Source: Chitinophaga pinensis (GTDB lineage: Bacteria > Bacteroidota > Bacteroidia > Flavobacteriales_D > Crocinitomicaceae). From it: DNA of 33,316 nucleotides. The position numbers were made by a program, and so were the translations under genes. The notes under the pieces are model-generated. The model saw only the letters and a program-made list of their open reading frames with translations. It made no database searches and was not told the DNA's origin. Shown here one piece after another: positions 15,155 through 22,234 of the stretch. The stretch covers positions 1 to 33,316 of the forward strand of contig CAMBRH010000002.1 in the NCBI GenBank assembly GCA_945870115.1, read 5' to 3'. How positions within the stretch are numbered: position 1 is the first letter of the stretch; every line of letters begins with the position of its first letter.

Positions 15155-16375
15155 TCAAATAGAATAATTTAATTTTTCTTTTCTCTTTACCACATTAAAT
15201 CCTACACTTAATCCAAGCATTCCTCCCTTCTTAAGGGATGAATAAAAAATATTTACCGGAATATTTAAAGAACCTGATTTAAATGTTCGACCTATCCCCA
15301 TCAACCAACGTGTGCTTACTGAAGTTGTTCCTCGAGTATCCAAAAATGTTGCTGATTTATAAGAAGACGCTGGAGCTGTATAATTGTTTGATGAATCAGC
15401 TAATTTACTAGCATAATTAGCATATTCATTTTCTGTCCAATAACGATTTGCTCCTTGCCCATATTCATTATTTGTATCAAAAAATCCTTTTGATGTTTGC
15501 TGCAAACCAAAACTTGGTCCAAAAGCGATTTCAAAACCAGATTTTCCAAATCTAAAACCATTTAATAATGAAACTGATGGAATAAAATGTCCTTGTTCTA
15601 AACCAGAAACATTGATTATCGTTTCAAACAAAGCTGAGAAGTTTTCAGTTCCAATGTATTGTTTTTCAAACTGATAACCAATCATACTGAAGGCTGGAAA
15701 AACATCCAATCCTCCTTCATCTTCACTCCTATTTGCAAATTCTGATAAACTTCCCGTTACATAAGCGTACCCGATTCTAGGTCCAGAATTATTGATTCTA
15801 CCAACATTGTTTGAAGTAATTACATCATTCTTGAAACTCAATTGACTTTCCGTTTCTTTAACGTTCTCCAAACCCATCATTTCTCTTAATGTCAGCTCAA
15901 TCATTCTTTGCAACTCCTCTTCTTGGTTTCCAAATTCCTTGAAGGAAGTTTTATGAATTACACCTTTATTGATATCGATAATTTTTAAAGATATAATAAT
16001 TTTGTTTCCTAAACGATCAAAACTACATGATGCAATAAAATCAACTTTGAGTGCTTTACCTAAAGTTGTCAAGCAATTAATTCCAAAACATTCTTTCTGA
16101 AAAGTTGGATTTGAATTGACAACTTCAGAAATATCAAATTCATTATATACGTTATATTGATTTAACTTTACTAATTCTAAGTACATCATTTTAGAACAAG
16201 TCTTTGGTGGAATATTTATTCCTTGAACAGATGGAATTGAAACGGCAATTGTTGGATTGTTATTTGTTTGCGCTGTTGCATTAAAACTGGAACAAAAAGT
16301 TATTCCAATAAACAAATTTTTGATTGTGCTTTTAAAGTTAGCTCTTTTTTTGGTGTTTTTTACATTTGTTTTCAT
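15155..16375 (-). CDS. Putative outer-membrane protein with CsgG/TolB-N-like domain and C-terminal barrel
   Basis: I start at the ATG at 16375, not 16414. A perfect -7 box (16400-16407) lies between the two, and the shorter form starts MKTNVKNTKKR before a signal segment ending NATAQ. The product has about 406 aa. Residues about 35-160 include ECFGINCLTTLGKALKVDFI, ASCSFDRLGNKIIISLKIID and NKGVIHKTSFKEFG. This looks like the lipoprotein domain of FlgO, LpoB or CsgG-type proteins. The remainder is rich in aromatic and Gly strands (GFRFGKSGFEIAFGPSFGLQ, SLKKGGMLGLSVGFNVV) and probably forms an outer-membrane beta-barrel. No enzyme motif is visible and the function is unknown. It has its own promoter and terminator. 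The fold calls are by eye and tentative. Confidence 0.75.
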   Translation of the reverse strand: MKTNVKNTKKRANFKSTIKNLFIGITFCSSFNATAQTNNNPTIAVSIPSVQGINIPPKTCSKMMYLELVKLNQYNVYNEFDISEVVNSNPTFQKECFGINCLTTLGKALKVDFIASCSFDRLGNKIIISLKIIDINKGVIHKTSFKEFGNQEEELQRMIELTLREMMGLENVKETESQLSFKNDVITSNNVGRINNSGPRIGYAYVTGSLSEFANRSEDEGGLDVFPAFSMIGYQFEKQYIGTENFSALFETIINVSGLEQGHFIPSVSLLNGFRFGKSGFEIAFGPSFGLQQTSKGFFDTNNEYGQGANRYWTENEYANYASKLADSSNNYTAPASSYKSATFLDTRGTTSVSTRWLMGIGRTFKSGSLNIPVNIFYSSLKKGGMLGLSVGFNVVKRKEKLNYSI

Positions 16376-16399
16376 AACATTTATCTTTTTAAGTTGAGA

Positions 16400-16407
16400 C
16401 AAATGTA
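16400..16407 (-). promoter_or_regulatory. -7 box for the outer-membrane protein gene
   Basis: Reads TACATTTG on the minus strand, a perfect TAnnTTTG, 24 nt before the ATG at 16375. Confidence 0.5.
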
Positions 16408-16560
16408 CAGCCACTAATTGCGTTTAACACAACTGATCTCACGAAGTATCAATAACATAATTGTGATAAATACAATTATCTTAATCTAAAAATTAAAAAA
16501 TACTATTTTATTTACGAATATCACAAGAACAATAAATAACGCTTGTTATATTCACAATAA

Positions 16561-16595
16561 TTAATCTAAAAATAAATTACTTTTTGCAGTATTGT
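16561..16595 (+). repeat. Direct repeat, copy 1, beside the REP region
   Basis: TTAATCTAA (16561-16569), then AATTACTTTTTGCAGTATTG (16575-16594) plus T. Both blocks recur at 16742-16780 in the same order. A further TTAATCTAAAAA occurs at 16481. No gene is seen between 16376 and 16918; that stretch is AT-rich and holds these repeats and the structured units. Confidence 0.8.
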
Positions 16596-16651
16596 AAAAA
16601 AAATACTTTGAATAGCAAGGTAGATTGATAAATTAATTGATTCTTTGTATA

Positions 16652-16744
16652 TCGACCTTTCAGGCCTTTTGTTATTAGTTTCTTTTATACGATGGGCTTT
16701 ACCCATCGTTTCAGTACTTTACCCTTTCAGGGCAAAAATATTTA
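16652..16744 (+). repeat. REP-like structured unit L
   Basis: The order is CGACCTTTCAGGCC, a spacer, the hairpin ACGATGGG-cttta-CCCATCGT (16689-16709), a spacer, and ACCCTTTCAGGGC followed by AAAAATATTTA. It aligns closely with unit R (17384-17478) in the same orientation. The hairpin stem differs between them by a compensating pair (G:C here, A:T in R). Confidence 0.85.
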
Positions 16745-16780
16745 ATCTAAGTTCAAATTAATTACTTTTTGCAGTATTGT
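16742..16780 (+). repeat. Direct repeat, copy 2
   Basis: TTAATCTAA (16742-16750) then AATTACTTTTTGCAGTATTG plus T (16760-16780), matching copy 1 at 16561-16595. The two copies bracket unit L, as a duplication or insertion footprint would. Confidence 0.8.
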
Positions 16781-16809
16781 CGAGCAAATCACTTTTCATA
16801 GATAAAAAA

Positions 16810-16896
16810 GACCTGAAAGGTTGCAATATACTAATATAGGGTGAAGCCCTATATAATAACAACATAATACATATAAACCCTGAAAGGGTGCAATAT
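16810..16896 (+). repeat. REP-like structured unit M
   Basis: The order is ACCTGAAAGGT (16811-16821) with TGCAATAT, the hairpin ATATAGGG-tgaag-CCCTATAT (16834-16854), then ACCCTGAAAGGGT (16877-16889) with TGCAATAT. The boxes are the reverse complement of the CTTTCAGG boxes in L and R. The hairpin has the same 8-bp stem and 5-nt loop, but an almost unrelated stem sequence. Confidence 0.8.
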
Positions 16897-16918
16897 CTAT
16901 ATCTGAATTATTCTAAAA

Positions 16919-17371
16919 TTAAGTCCAAACATATTTTTCATCATATTCAACTTCGTATTTTTTTAAAAATGCTACATATTCTTCTTTAAAAGTTTTTTTT
17001 CTATGATGTTCTTTTTGATTCTCAATATACTTTATGACAATATCTACTTCAGAAGGATTTACTGAAAAAGCACCATAACCATCTTGCCAATAAAAGTTTG
17101 CATAATTATCCCCTTTTGTTTTTATCCATTTTGAAGAATGAGATTTTAATTCTTCCATTAATTTCATTAATGTTATTTTTTTTGAAAGCATACAAAGAAT
17201 ATGAACGTGGTTAGTAAAACCGCCTACTTTTATAACTTGACAGTCAAGCTTATTGCAAATACCACCCAAATAACTATGTAACTCATCCTCAATTTCTTGA
17301 TGAATTGAATGTTCTCGGTGCTTTGTACTAAACACGATGTGTAGGTAATTTTTAACTAGTGACTGTCCCAT
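16919..17371 (-). CDS. REP-associated tyrosine transposase (Y1_Tnp, IS200-like)
   Basis: A 150-aa complete protein of the small Y1/HUH transposase family. It begins MGQSLVKNYLHIVFSTKHRE, the usual N-terminal beta-strand. The HUH metal motif is GGFTNHVHILCMLSKK (HVH at about residues 55-57), and the catalytic Tyr lies in VIKYIENQKEHHRKKTF, followed by the typical KEEYVAFLKKY. The enzyme would cut and join single-stranded DNA through a 5'-phosphotyrosine link. Key residues are intact, so it may be active. It lacks the TnpB partner of IS605 elements and is flanked by structured repeat units, so I favour a RAYT over a classical IS200. Its start lies 12 nt from unit R. Confidence 0.92.
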   Translation of the reverse strand: MGQSLVKNYLHIVFSTKHREHSIHQEIEDELHSYLGGICNKLDCQVIKVGGFTNHVHILCMLSKKITLMKLMEELKSHSSKWIKTKGDNYANFYWQDGYGAFSVNPSEVDIVIKYIENQKEHHRKKTFKEEYVAFLKKYEVEYDEKYVWT

Positions 17372-17383
17372 GTTTTTGGTATT

Positions 17384-17478
17384 TCGACCTTTCAGGCCTT
17401 TTGTTTATATGTTTCTTCAATCACGATGGACTACATCCATCGTTTCTGTACTTTACCCTTTCAGGGCAAAAATATTTA
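17384..17478 (+). repeat. REP-like structured unit R
   Basis: The order is TCGACCTTTCAGGCCTTTTG, a spacer, the hairpin ACGATGGA-ctaca-TCCATCGT (17423-17443), a spacer, and TTTACCCTTTCAGGGCAAAA followed by ATATTTA. It is near-identical to unit L outside the spacers. It occupies the upstream region of the transposase, so it may also affect that gene's expression. Confidence 0.85.
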
Positions 17479-17509
17479 CTCATCTAGGATTGACGCAAAC
17501 CTTAAAAAA

Positions 17510-18520
17510 TCAAATACTTAGATCCGACTCTATTTTTTGTCTATAAATCAAAATAGTTCTTTCCATTTTATGAAAAAAGGAATTCCTTTCTTTTTCATTG
17601 ACACGACTAATTAAACTAGAGTTTTCAAGTAATTTTTCAAGGATTTGATTTGATTCTTTCACATAAACTTCATCTCTAGTATGCAAATAATTCATCATAT
17701 TATGCGTGAAATAAAGTCCATTCTTTTCTTCTGATTTGAAACAATAGGTTGTGTCGGTAATTGTGGTTTCGTTCAAATAAACCTCGTATTCATTTCCTGA
17801 TGCTGGAGGATGAGTTCCATACATAAATTTTTTACCCACAATAATTTGAGCCTTCATGTGCACAAGTAAGCGTTGCATTTCATCCAATAATTTTAAAGCA
17901 TAAGTTGGATCCTTAAATAGATATGCTGAAAAATAATATTGAATTTGACGCATAAAGCCTCTCAAAAAATCAAAATCATAGATTTCTTTGGAAGGAATAG
18001 TATTGTAAATTTGTAGAATTTCTTTTCCTAAGGCAAAGGTTTTTTCATTTATTTTTTCGTGTTCAAATTGTTCAAACTTATAAGCTTCAATATTCAAATA
18101 AGATTTAGCCCAGAAATAAAGTTTGAAGCGAAATAAATGCGGGAAATTTAACAATTGAAAAAGTGGTGTGTCTTTAATCGTGATGATCATTTTTGGATTG
18201 GTGCACGATTTTATTTCTCTCATGCCCATTAATATTCCTTCTAGGTATCTATCCAAACTAAAATCATATTCAGATAAAGAATTATACTGAAAAGCAACCC
18301 TATTTTGCTTTATTTCTAAAAGGGAATCGAAAGAAATTTGATAATGACTACAAATTTTTTGAATTTCAAAAATTGTAAAAGGAGTCTCACCTCGGTAACG
18401 TCGATAAACTGCATCTTGACTTAAACTCAAAACTTCAGACAAAGATTTTCCAAGAGAATCATCCTCTTTTAATTTTGATTTTATTTCTTTGATTAAATTA
18501 TCTTGAATGTTGATTTTCAT
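17510..18520 (-). CDS. Helix-turn-helix domain protein, putative regulator
   Basis: I use the ATG at 18520 (MKINIQDNLIKEIKSKLKED) rather than 18559, because the longer form would begin 7 nt from a terminator stem. The product has about 336 aa. Residues about 20-65 form a Cro/BetR-like helix-turn-helix: SLSEVLSLSQDAVYRRYRGE, then a second helix leading to YQISFDSLL. The remaining 270 residues are mainly helical with aromatic residues and show no known enzyme motif; in Bacteroidota such proteins are annotated as HTH-domain regulators with an unknown sensor part. It lies immediately downstream of the fibre-module genes, separated by their terminator. That makes it a candidate, but unproven, regulator of the surface loci. 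Confidence 0.78.
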   Translation of the reverse strand: MKINIQDNLIKEIKSKLKEDDSLGKSLSEVLSLSQDAVYRRYRGETPFTIFEIQKICSHYQISFDSLLEIKQNRVAFQYNSLSEYDFSLDRYLEGILMGMREIKSCTNPKMIITIKDTPLFQLLNFPHLFRFKLYFWAKSYLNIEAYKFEQFEHEKINEKTFALGKEILQIYNTIPSKEIYDFDFLRGFMRQIQYYFSAYLFKDPTYALKLLDEMQRLLVHMKAQIIVGKKFMYGTHPPASGNEYEVYLNETTITDTTYCFKSEEKNGLYFTHNMMNYLHTRDEVYVKESNQILEKLLENSSLISRVNEKERNSFFHKMERTILIYRQKIESDLSI

Positions 18521-18562
18521 CTTCTGAATTTGATTCACGAAAATAAGGATTTTTTCCAAATA

Positions 18563-18594
18563 AAAAAACCGTTACAAAGAATGCAACGGTTTTC
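18563..18594 (-). terminator. Intrinsic terminator of surface module 1
   Basis: Stem AAAACCGTT / AACGGTTTT (18566-18574 with 18586-18594), 9 bp perfect with an 11-nt loop. The preceding A7 run (18563-18569) is the U-tract on the minus strand. It resembles the terminator of module 2 at 22141-22170, which also pairs an ACC(N)TTAC arm with a GTAACGGT arm. Confidence 0.85.
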
Positions 18595-18609
18595 ATATTT
18601 TTTACTCTA

Positions 18610-20364
18610 TTAAAACTGCTTTTTAGTTTTATTATTTTTATCAATAAATTCTTGATTTGGAATTCTTTGAGGCATTGCGTCAAATCGAACTTGAGTACCA
18701 TCCCACCAAATGGATTTTGGCTCAGAATCTTTATCTGCATCATTAAACATTATACCATTCATATTTTCATCAAATGATGAACTTACAATTTCAGGACTAA
18801 CATTAACAACTTCAAATCCTGTTCTTGTTCCAATTGCAATCCAAGTAAATTGCACATTTGAATTTCCTGCTTGCATTTCTTTTACTTCAAATCCAGTCGC
18901 AGTAATGTTTTTCACATACAACCCCTTACAATCACCTAAAGGAGAAACTGTTACAATAACCTCTTCGTTAAGGGCAATTAATTTTTTGAAATTTTCATCA
19001 AACTCAACTAATTTAAATCCATTTTCAATTGCATTTTTTCCTTTTGAATAAACATCTACTGATGTAGAATTAATACCATAAGTTGGAATTCTATTTTCTT
19101 CTCCTACATTATTTAATGTTACTACAACATCATTTGTAATTACTTTTCCATTTGAATAAGAACCATATAAATCTCCTGAGAAGTGGGCACCATAAACGAG
19201 TCCTTTTATCCAGCCACCCATAACACCTCCGTGAGCACCAAGTCCGACTTGAGAATTATTTTCCATACCAACCCAATTATTCATGTTTGTTTTTAAATAA
19301 ATATTTGTAGGCAAGTTATTTCCACCGTTTGGGTTTTGAACGATTCCTCCAGATACACCAGTTTCATAAGCATTACCAAAACCATAAACTGAATAGTCAG
19401 TGGTACTATTTGAATAATAGCCTAAAGCTCCACTTGCTAGAGGCTGAAGTCCCATAACACCTCCAGAACGTTTAGATAATCCACCTAAACCATAAACACC
19501 AAATCGATATTGACCAGTTTCATAAGAAGTTCCAACTACACCATCTCTGGAATCCCCAAAATCCGTTCCAGCTCCTGCTGTTAAATTTATACCTCTAACA
19601 CCAGGAGCATCTCCAGTTCCACCATATTCACCTTGAACACCTGCATAAATCGTTGTTCCAGCCATTATTCTTCCGTAAACACCTGCAGCATTAAAAGAAG
19701 TATAACCATTTACAGCCCAATCTAAAGTTGCATTACCAACAGCACTGAATAAATCATCAGCAATCACAGTACTTGTTGCACCAACTATTACCTCACCCGT
19801 GCTTAAAATTCGCATTCTTTCTAATGCTCCGGTACTGAAAGCCAATGTATTAGCCCCAGGGCTCCACATTCCAATATCTGGATCATTTTGAAACGAATAA
19901 GTTGGTAAAGAAACAGTTCCTAAGCCAATAGATAATAATTGTCCACTTTGATTCATTTCAAAACGCTCAACATTGTTGGTTCTAAAACGTAAATTATTTG
20001 CATCTAAAGTACCTAGAAAATTTGTTGCAGCAGTTGTATTCCAATTCCCTAAGGTATTCCAAGCGTTTGTACTTGACATTATGCGTACCCATTTGGTACC
20101 GTCCCAATAGTACATTCCAGGCGTAACATCAGAAACGGTAGCTGTATTAAAAACAGTTAACCAATTTGCAGCACTAGTTACAGTTGTAATGTCTGTTGTA
20201 CCAGTTAGGGTAACTCTTGGCATTAAAAAACCTTTATTTGTTGAAACAATATCTAACATTGCTGATGCATTTGGAGTTGCTCCAGTAGAATTTATCCCTA
20301 CATTTTGTGTAAAAGTTGCAGTTGAAACAAGCAATGCAGCAATAAGTATATTTAACTTCTTCAT
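18610..20364 (-). CDS. TMF/tail-fibre-like secreted surface protein, module 1
   Basis: A 584-aa protein with a signal peptide (MKKLNILIAALLVSTATFTQ). Residues about 20-215 are nearly identical to the 534-aa protein of module 2, with roughly a dozen differences by eye. They contain fibre-type motifs also found in phage tail-fibre and TMF proteins: VERFEMNQSGQLLSIGLG, NDPDIGMWSPGANTLAFSTG and RMRILSTGEVIVGAT. The middle is Gly-rich with repeated VYG/GVYG strands, suggesting a beta-helical or trimeric stalk. The C-terminal domain (about 440-520) includes FKLVEFDENFKKLIA, CKGLYVKNITATGFEVKE and NSNVQFTWIAIGTR, which resembles its partner only in outline. No T9SS sorting domain is present, so its export beyond the periplasm must use another route or its partner. 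It lies 34 nt after the T9SS gene. Confidence 0.85.
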   Translation of the reverse strand: MKKLNILIAALLVSTATFTQNVGINSTGATPNASAMLDIVSTNKGFLMPRVTLTGTTDITTVTSAANWLTVFNTATVSDVTPGMYYWDGTKWVRIMSSTNAWNTLGNWNTTAATNFLGTLDANNLRFRTNNVERFEMNQSGQLLSIGLGTVSLPTYSFQNDPDIGMWSPGANTLAFSTGALERMRILSTGEVIVGATSTVIADDLFSAVGNATLDWAVNGYTSFNAAGVYGRIMAGTTIYAGVQGEYGGTGDAPGVRGINLTAGAGTDFGDSRDGVVGTSYETGQYRFGVYGLGGLSKRSGGVMGLQPLASGALGYYSNSTTDYSVYGFGNAYETGVSGGIVQNPNGGNNLPTNIYLKTNMNNWVGMENNSQVGLGAHGGVMGGWIKGLVYGAHFSGDLYGSYSNGKVITNDVVVTLNNVGEENRIPTYGINSTSVDVYSKGKNAIENGFKLVEFDENFKKLIALNEEVIVTVSPLGDCKGLYVKNITATGFEVKEMQAGNSNVQFTWIAIGTRTGFEVVNVSPEIVSSSFDENMNGIMFNDADKDSEPKSIWWDGTQVRFDAMPQRIPNQEFIDKNNKTKKQF

Positions 20365-20398
20365 AATTTATTTTTGTATTTACTTTAAAAATATTGTA

Positions 20399-21652
20399 TT
20401 AGTCTATTAAGATTTTTTGAATGTATTCTTTAACACCTACAGTGATGTGAGAAGTATAAATTCCTTTTGAAAAGCTACTTACATCAAAAGTGTTTATTGT
20501 TGGCAAAAGTTGATTATTCAAAACCAATCTTCCTGTAAGGTCATACAATTTTAATTCACCTTCTTTTATAGATTTGATATTTAAATTTTCTTTTGTTGGA
20601 TTAGGGAAAATAACTGGTTGATCACTTTCGCTACAAATTGAGTTAGCAGCCATCTTTGAGAATGAATTTATTTTACCATCAAAATCTACTTGTTTAATTT
20701 GATAATAAACACTTGCATTTGAGAAGTGAGAATTATCAATAAATGAATAATCAATTTCACCAGAACTATTTCCAGATCCGTCAAGTTTTCCAATATTTTC
20801 CCATTTTTTTCCATCAAAAGACCTCATTACATTGTAAAAATCACAATTTGTTTCATCTGTAACTTTCCATGAAATCAAATTAGCACAATCTTTAATTTTA
20901 ATTTCTTGACTTAAAAACACAACTGGTAACGGAACAGTTTGATCCACCAAAATCCATACTGGCCAAAAATCGGCTGCGGGAGCTAAAACTCCACTTGTTA
21001 CATTTGTCACATCATTGTTGGATCCAAAAAGTAAGGCTTCCCAAGAAGTATTGTCAATACTCCAGCGTTGAGCCTGAATATTTGTTTCCGTCAATGTATT
21101 TGTTCCAGCTATTTCATTCGCAGCATCGTCATAAGTGAAAGAAAGAGTTGCATCAGGAATTGTTGTATAAGAGGTATTGTCTAAAATCCAAAAGCGGTCT
21201 ACAACTAAAAGTGATTGATCAGCATCTGGCGAACCACCATTCATAGTTGTTATTGCGGTTGGAAAAGTTGGATAAGCAGTATTTGCATCAGTCGCTGTTT
21301 CATAAGTACTGAAATTAAATGTACCTCCTGCATTTCCAGCGGAAGTAATATTCATTTCCATTGGGATTTTAACTCCATTACCACCTTGAATGATTGGTTT
21401 TGTAGCCCATGGAATAACGTAATTTCCTGTTGAATTTGAAATCTCCCAAACGATTTGATTTCTTTCTCCTTCAGAAACAATATTGCCTCCAGTTCCAGTT
21501 GTTGTAATAGCATTTGCATTTGAGTTATCTAAAACAACCTTAGCATTGTTAGATATTATCAAAAAAACATCGTTATTTAAAATTAATCTTTCTTGCGCAA
21601 AGCTTAAGAAAGAAAGGAAAAATATGCAAATTGCTGAAATTTTTTGTGTCAT
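20399..21652 (-). CDS. T9SS-sorted secreted protein, module 1 (417 aa)
   Basis: The signal peptide ends LSFLSFAQ. Residues about 20-245 form a beta-rich domain with VFLIISNNAKVVLDNSNANA, GGNIVSEGERNQIVWEISNS and ADFWPVWILVDQTVPLPVVF. An Fn3-like pre-sorting segment (about 250-335) follows: FYNVMRSFDGKKWENIGKLD and VYYQIKQVDFDGKI. The last 75 residues form a type-A T9SS sorting domain: FPNPTKENLNIKSIKEGELK, LYDLTGRLVLN and FSKGIYTSHITVG, ending QKILID. It should cross the outer membrane by T9SS and be released or anchored. Its 417-aa twin in module 2 is highly similar, especially in the first domain. It precedes the fibre gene by 34 nt, so the two are likely one operon. No named function. Confidence 0.9.
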   Translation of the reverse strand: MTQKISAICIFFLSFLSFAQERLILNNDVFLIISNNAKVVLDNSNANAITTTGTGGNIVSEGERNQIVWEISNSTGNYVIPWATKPIIQGGNGVKIPMEMNITSAGNAGGTFNFSTYETATDANTAYPTFPTAITTMNGGSPDADQSLLVVDRFWILDNTSYTTIPDATLSFTYDDAANEIAGTNTLTETNIQAQRWSIDNTSWEALLFGSNNDVTNVTSGVLAPAADFWPVWILVDQTVPLPVVFLSQEIKIKDCANLISWKVTDETNCDFYNVMRSFDGKKWENIGKLDGSGNSSGEIDYSFIDNSHFSNASVYYQIKQVDFDGKINSFSKMAANSICSESDQPVIFPNPTKENLNIKSIKEGELKLYDLTGRLVLNNQLLPTINTFDVSSFSKGIYTSHITVGVKEYIQKILID

Positions 21653-21729
21653 TATTTTACTGTTTATCTAACTTTAAGGATATTTCATCTTAAACAATAA
21701 GTGTTTAAAAGAAAAGCCTAATTTGAGTG

Positions 21730-21737
21730 CAAAAGTA
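21730..21737 (-). promoter_or_regulatory. -7 box of surface module 1
   Basis: Reads TACTTTTG on the minus strand, a perfect TAnnTTTG, about 78 bp before the ATG. This is the same position as in the other two surface units (73 and 70 bp). Confidence 0.55.
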
Positions 21738-21906
21738 CTACATTTAAATTATTTTTTATAGCAAGCAATTTGAAGAACAAATCACTTGCTACTAACCAAC
21801 TGAAATACAGTAGGTTAAATTATTAAAAAATAACCTAACAATCGTTAAAATTTAAACAATTAATTTGATCTTTTGGTAAATAATAAATGGGGAGTGTATT
21901 TTAAAT

Positions 21907-21994
21907 AAACTAAATCGATTAATATTCATTTATTTAATAAATTTCTAAAGAATTTTGTTCTGAACTCAATGTTTTAAAACTAAACCGATTTAAG
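21907..21994 (-). promoter_or_regulatory. Shared upstream element of surface module 1
   Basis: AAACTAAATCGATTAAT (21907-21923), extended by ATTCATTTA to 21932, and a second imperfect copy AAACTAAACCGATTTAAG (21977-21994). The core AATCGATT is palindromic, as an operator would be. The first copy lies about 255 bp upstream of the start codon. Equivalent elements occur at 25379 and 29177 at about 260 bp upstream of two other surface units. The rest of the 582-nt gap holds no gene. Confidence 0.6.
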
Positions 21995-22103
21995 ATTTAT
22001 AATTCCAAATGAAAATTATTGAACAATTTCCTTCAAGATTATATTAAAAAAAATTCTTTCATTTTTGACTAACTTAGTAATAGTGATCTTTTTTAAAACC
22101 TGT

Positions 22104-22122
22104 TGTCAATTGCAAATTGACA
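22104..22122. repeat. Short perfect hairpin
   Basis: TGTCAATT-gca-AATTGACA, 8-bp perfect arms with a 3-nt loop, lying between the terminator of module 2 and the upstream element of module 1. There is no U-tract, so it is not a terminator. A protein-binding site is possible. Confidence 0.4.
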
Positions 22123-22125
22123 GTT

Positions 22126-22170
22126 AATTTTTAAACAAAACAAAACCATTACACAGCATGTAACGGTTTC
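22126..22170 (-). terminator. Probable terminator of surface module 2
   Basis: The hairpin arms AAACCATTAC and GTAACGGTTT (22143-22152 with 22160-22169) pair except for one A:C mismatch. The A-rich stretch before it (AAACAAAACAAAACC) gives a discontinuous U-tract on the minus strand. Its sequence is related to the module 1 terminator. Confidence 0.65.
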
Positions 22171-22234
22171 TCGAAATTTAAACATTAAAAATAATAGAAA
22201 AGCCAAATAACAAATATGGACTTTTCTTAAAGAC

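Larger units (their letters stand above)
16652..17478. mobile_element. RAYT transposase with flanking REP-like units
   Basis: About 0.83 kb containing one complete Y1/HUH transposase gene. Units L and M lie on its 3' side and unit R on its 5' side. L and R are direct copies, each ending in CAAAAATATTTA. The arrangement fits REP-associated tyrosine transposases, which act on short palindromes that fold as single-stranded DNA. The true ends of any mobile unit are not proven; L and R are my proposed limits. Confidence 0.6.

Noticed and set aside
16919-17371. Classical IS200/IS605 insertion sequence
   Set aside because: There is no TnpB, and the flanks are multiple REP-like units rather than a single left-end and right-end hairpin pair. 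It was called a RAYT instead, with the ends left uncertain.
16640-17480. CRISPR-like repeats (CTTTCAGG boxes)
   Set aside because: The boxes are few, unevenly spaced, palindromic and in both orientations, with no spacer pattern and no cas genes. The adjacent Y1 transposase explains them better as REP-like units.
18498-18743. 81-aa minus-strand ORF spanning the fibre-module terminator
   Set aside because: It runs through a terminator, overlaps the fibre gene and the HTH gene start, and has no plausible start signal.
22104-22122. Hairpin as a terminator
   Set aside because: There is no U-tract on either side and a better terminator lies at 22126-22170.
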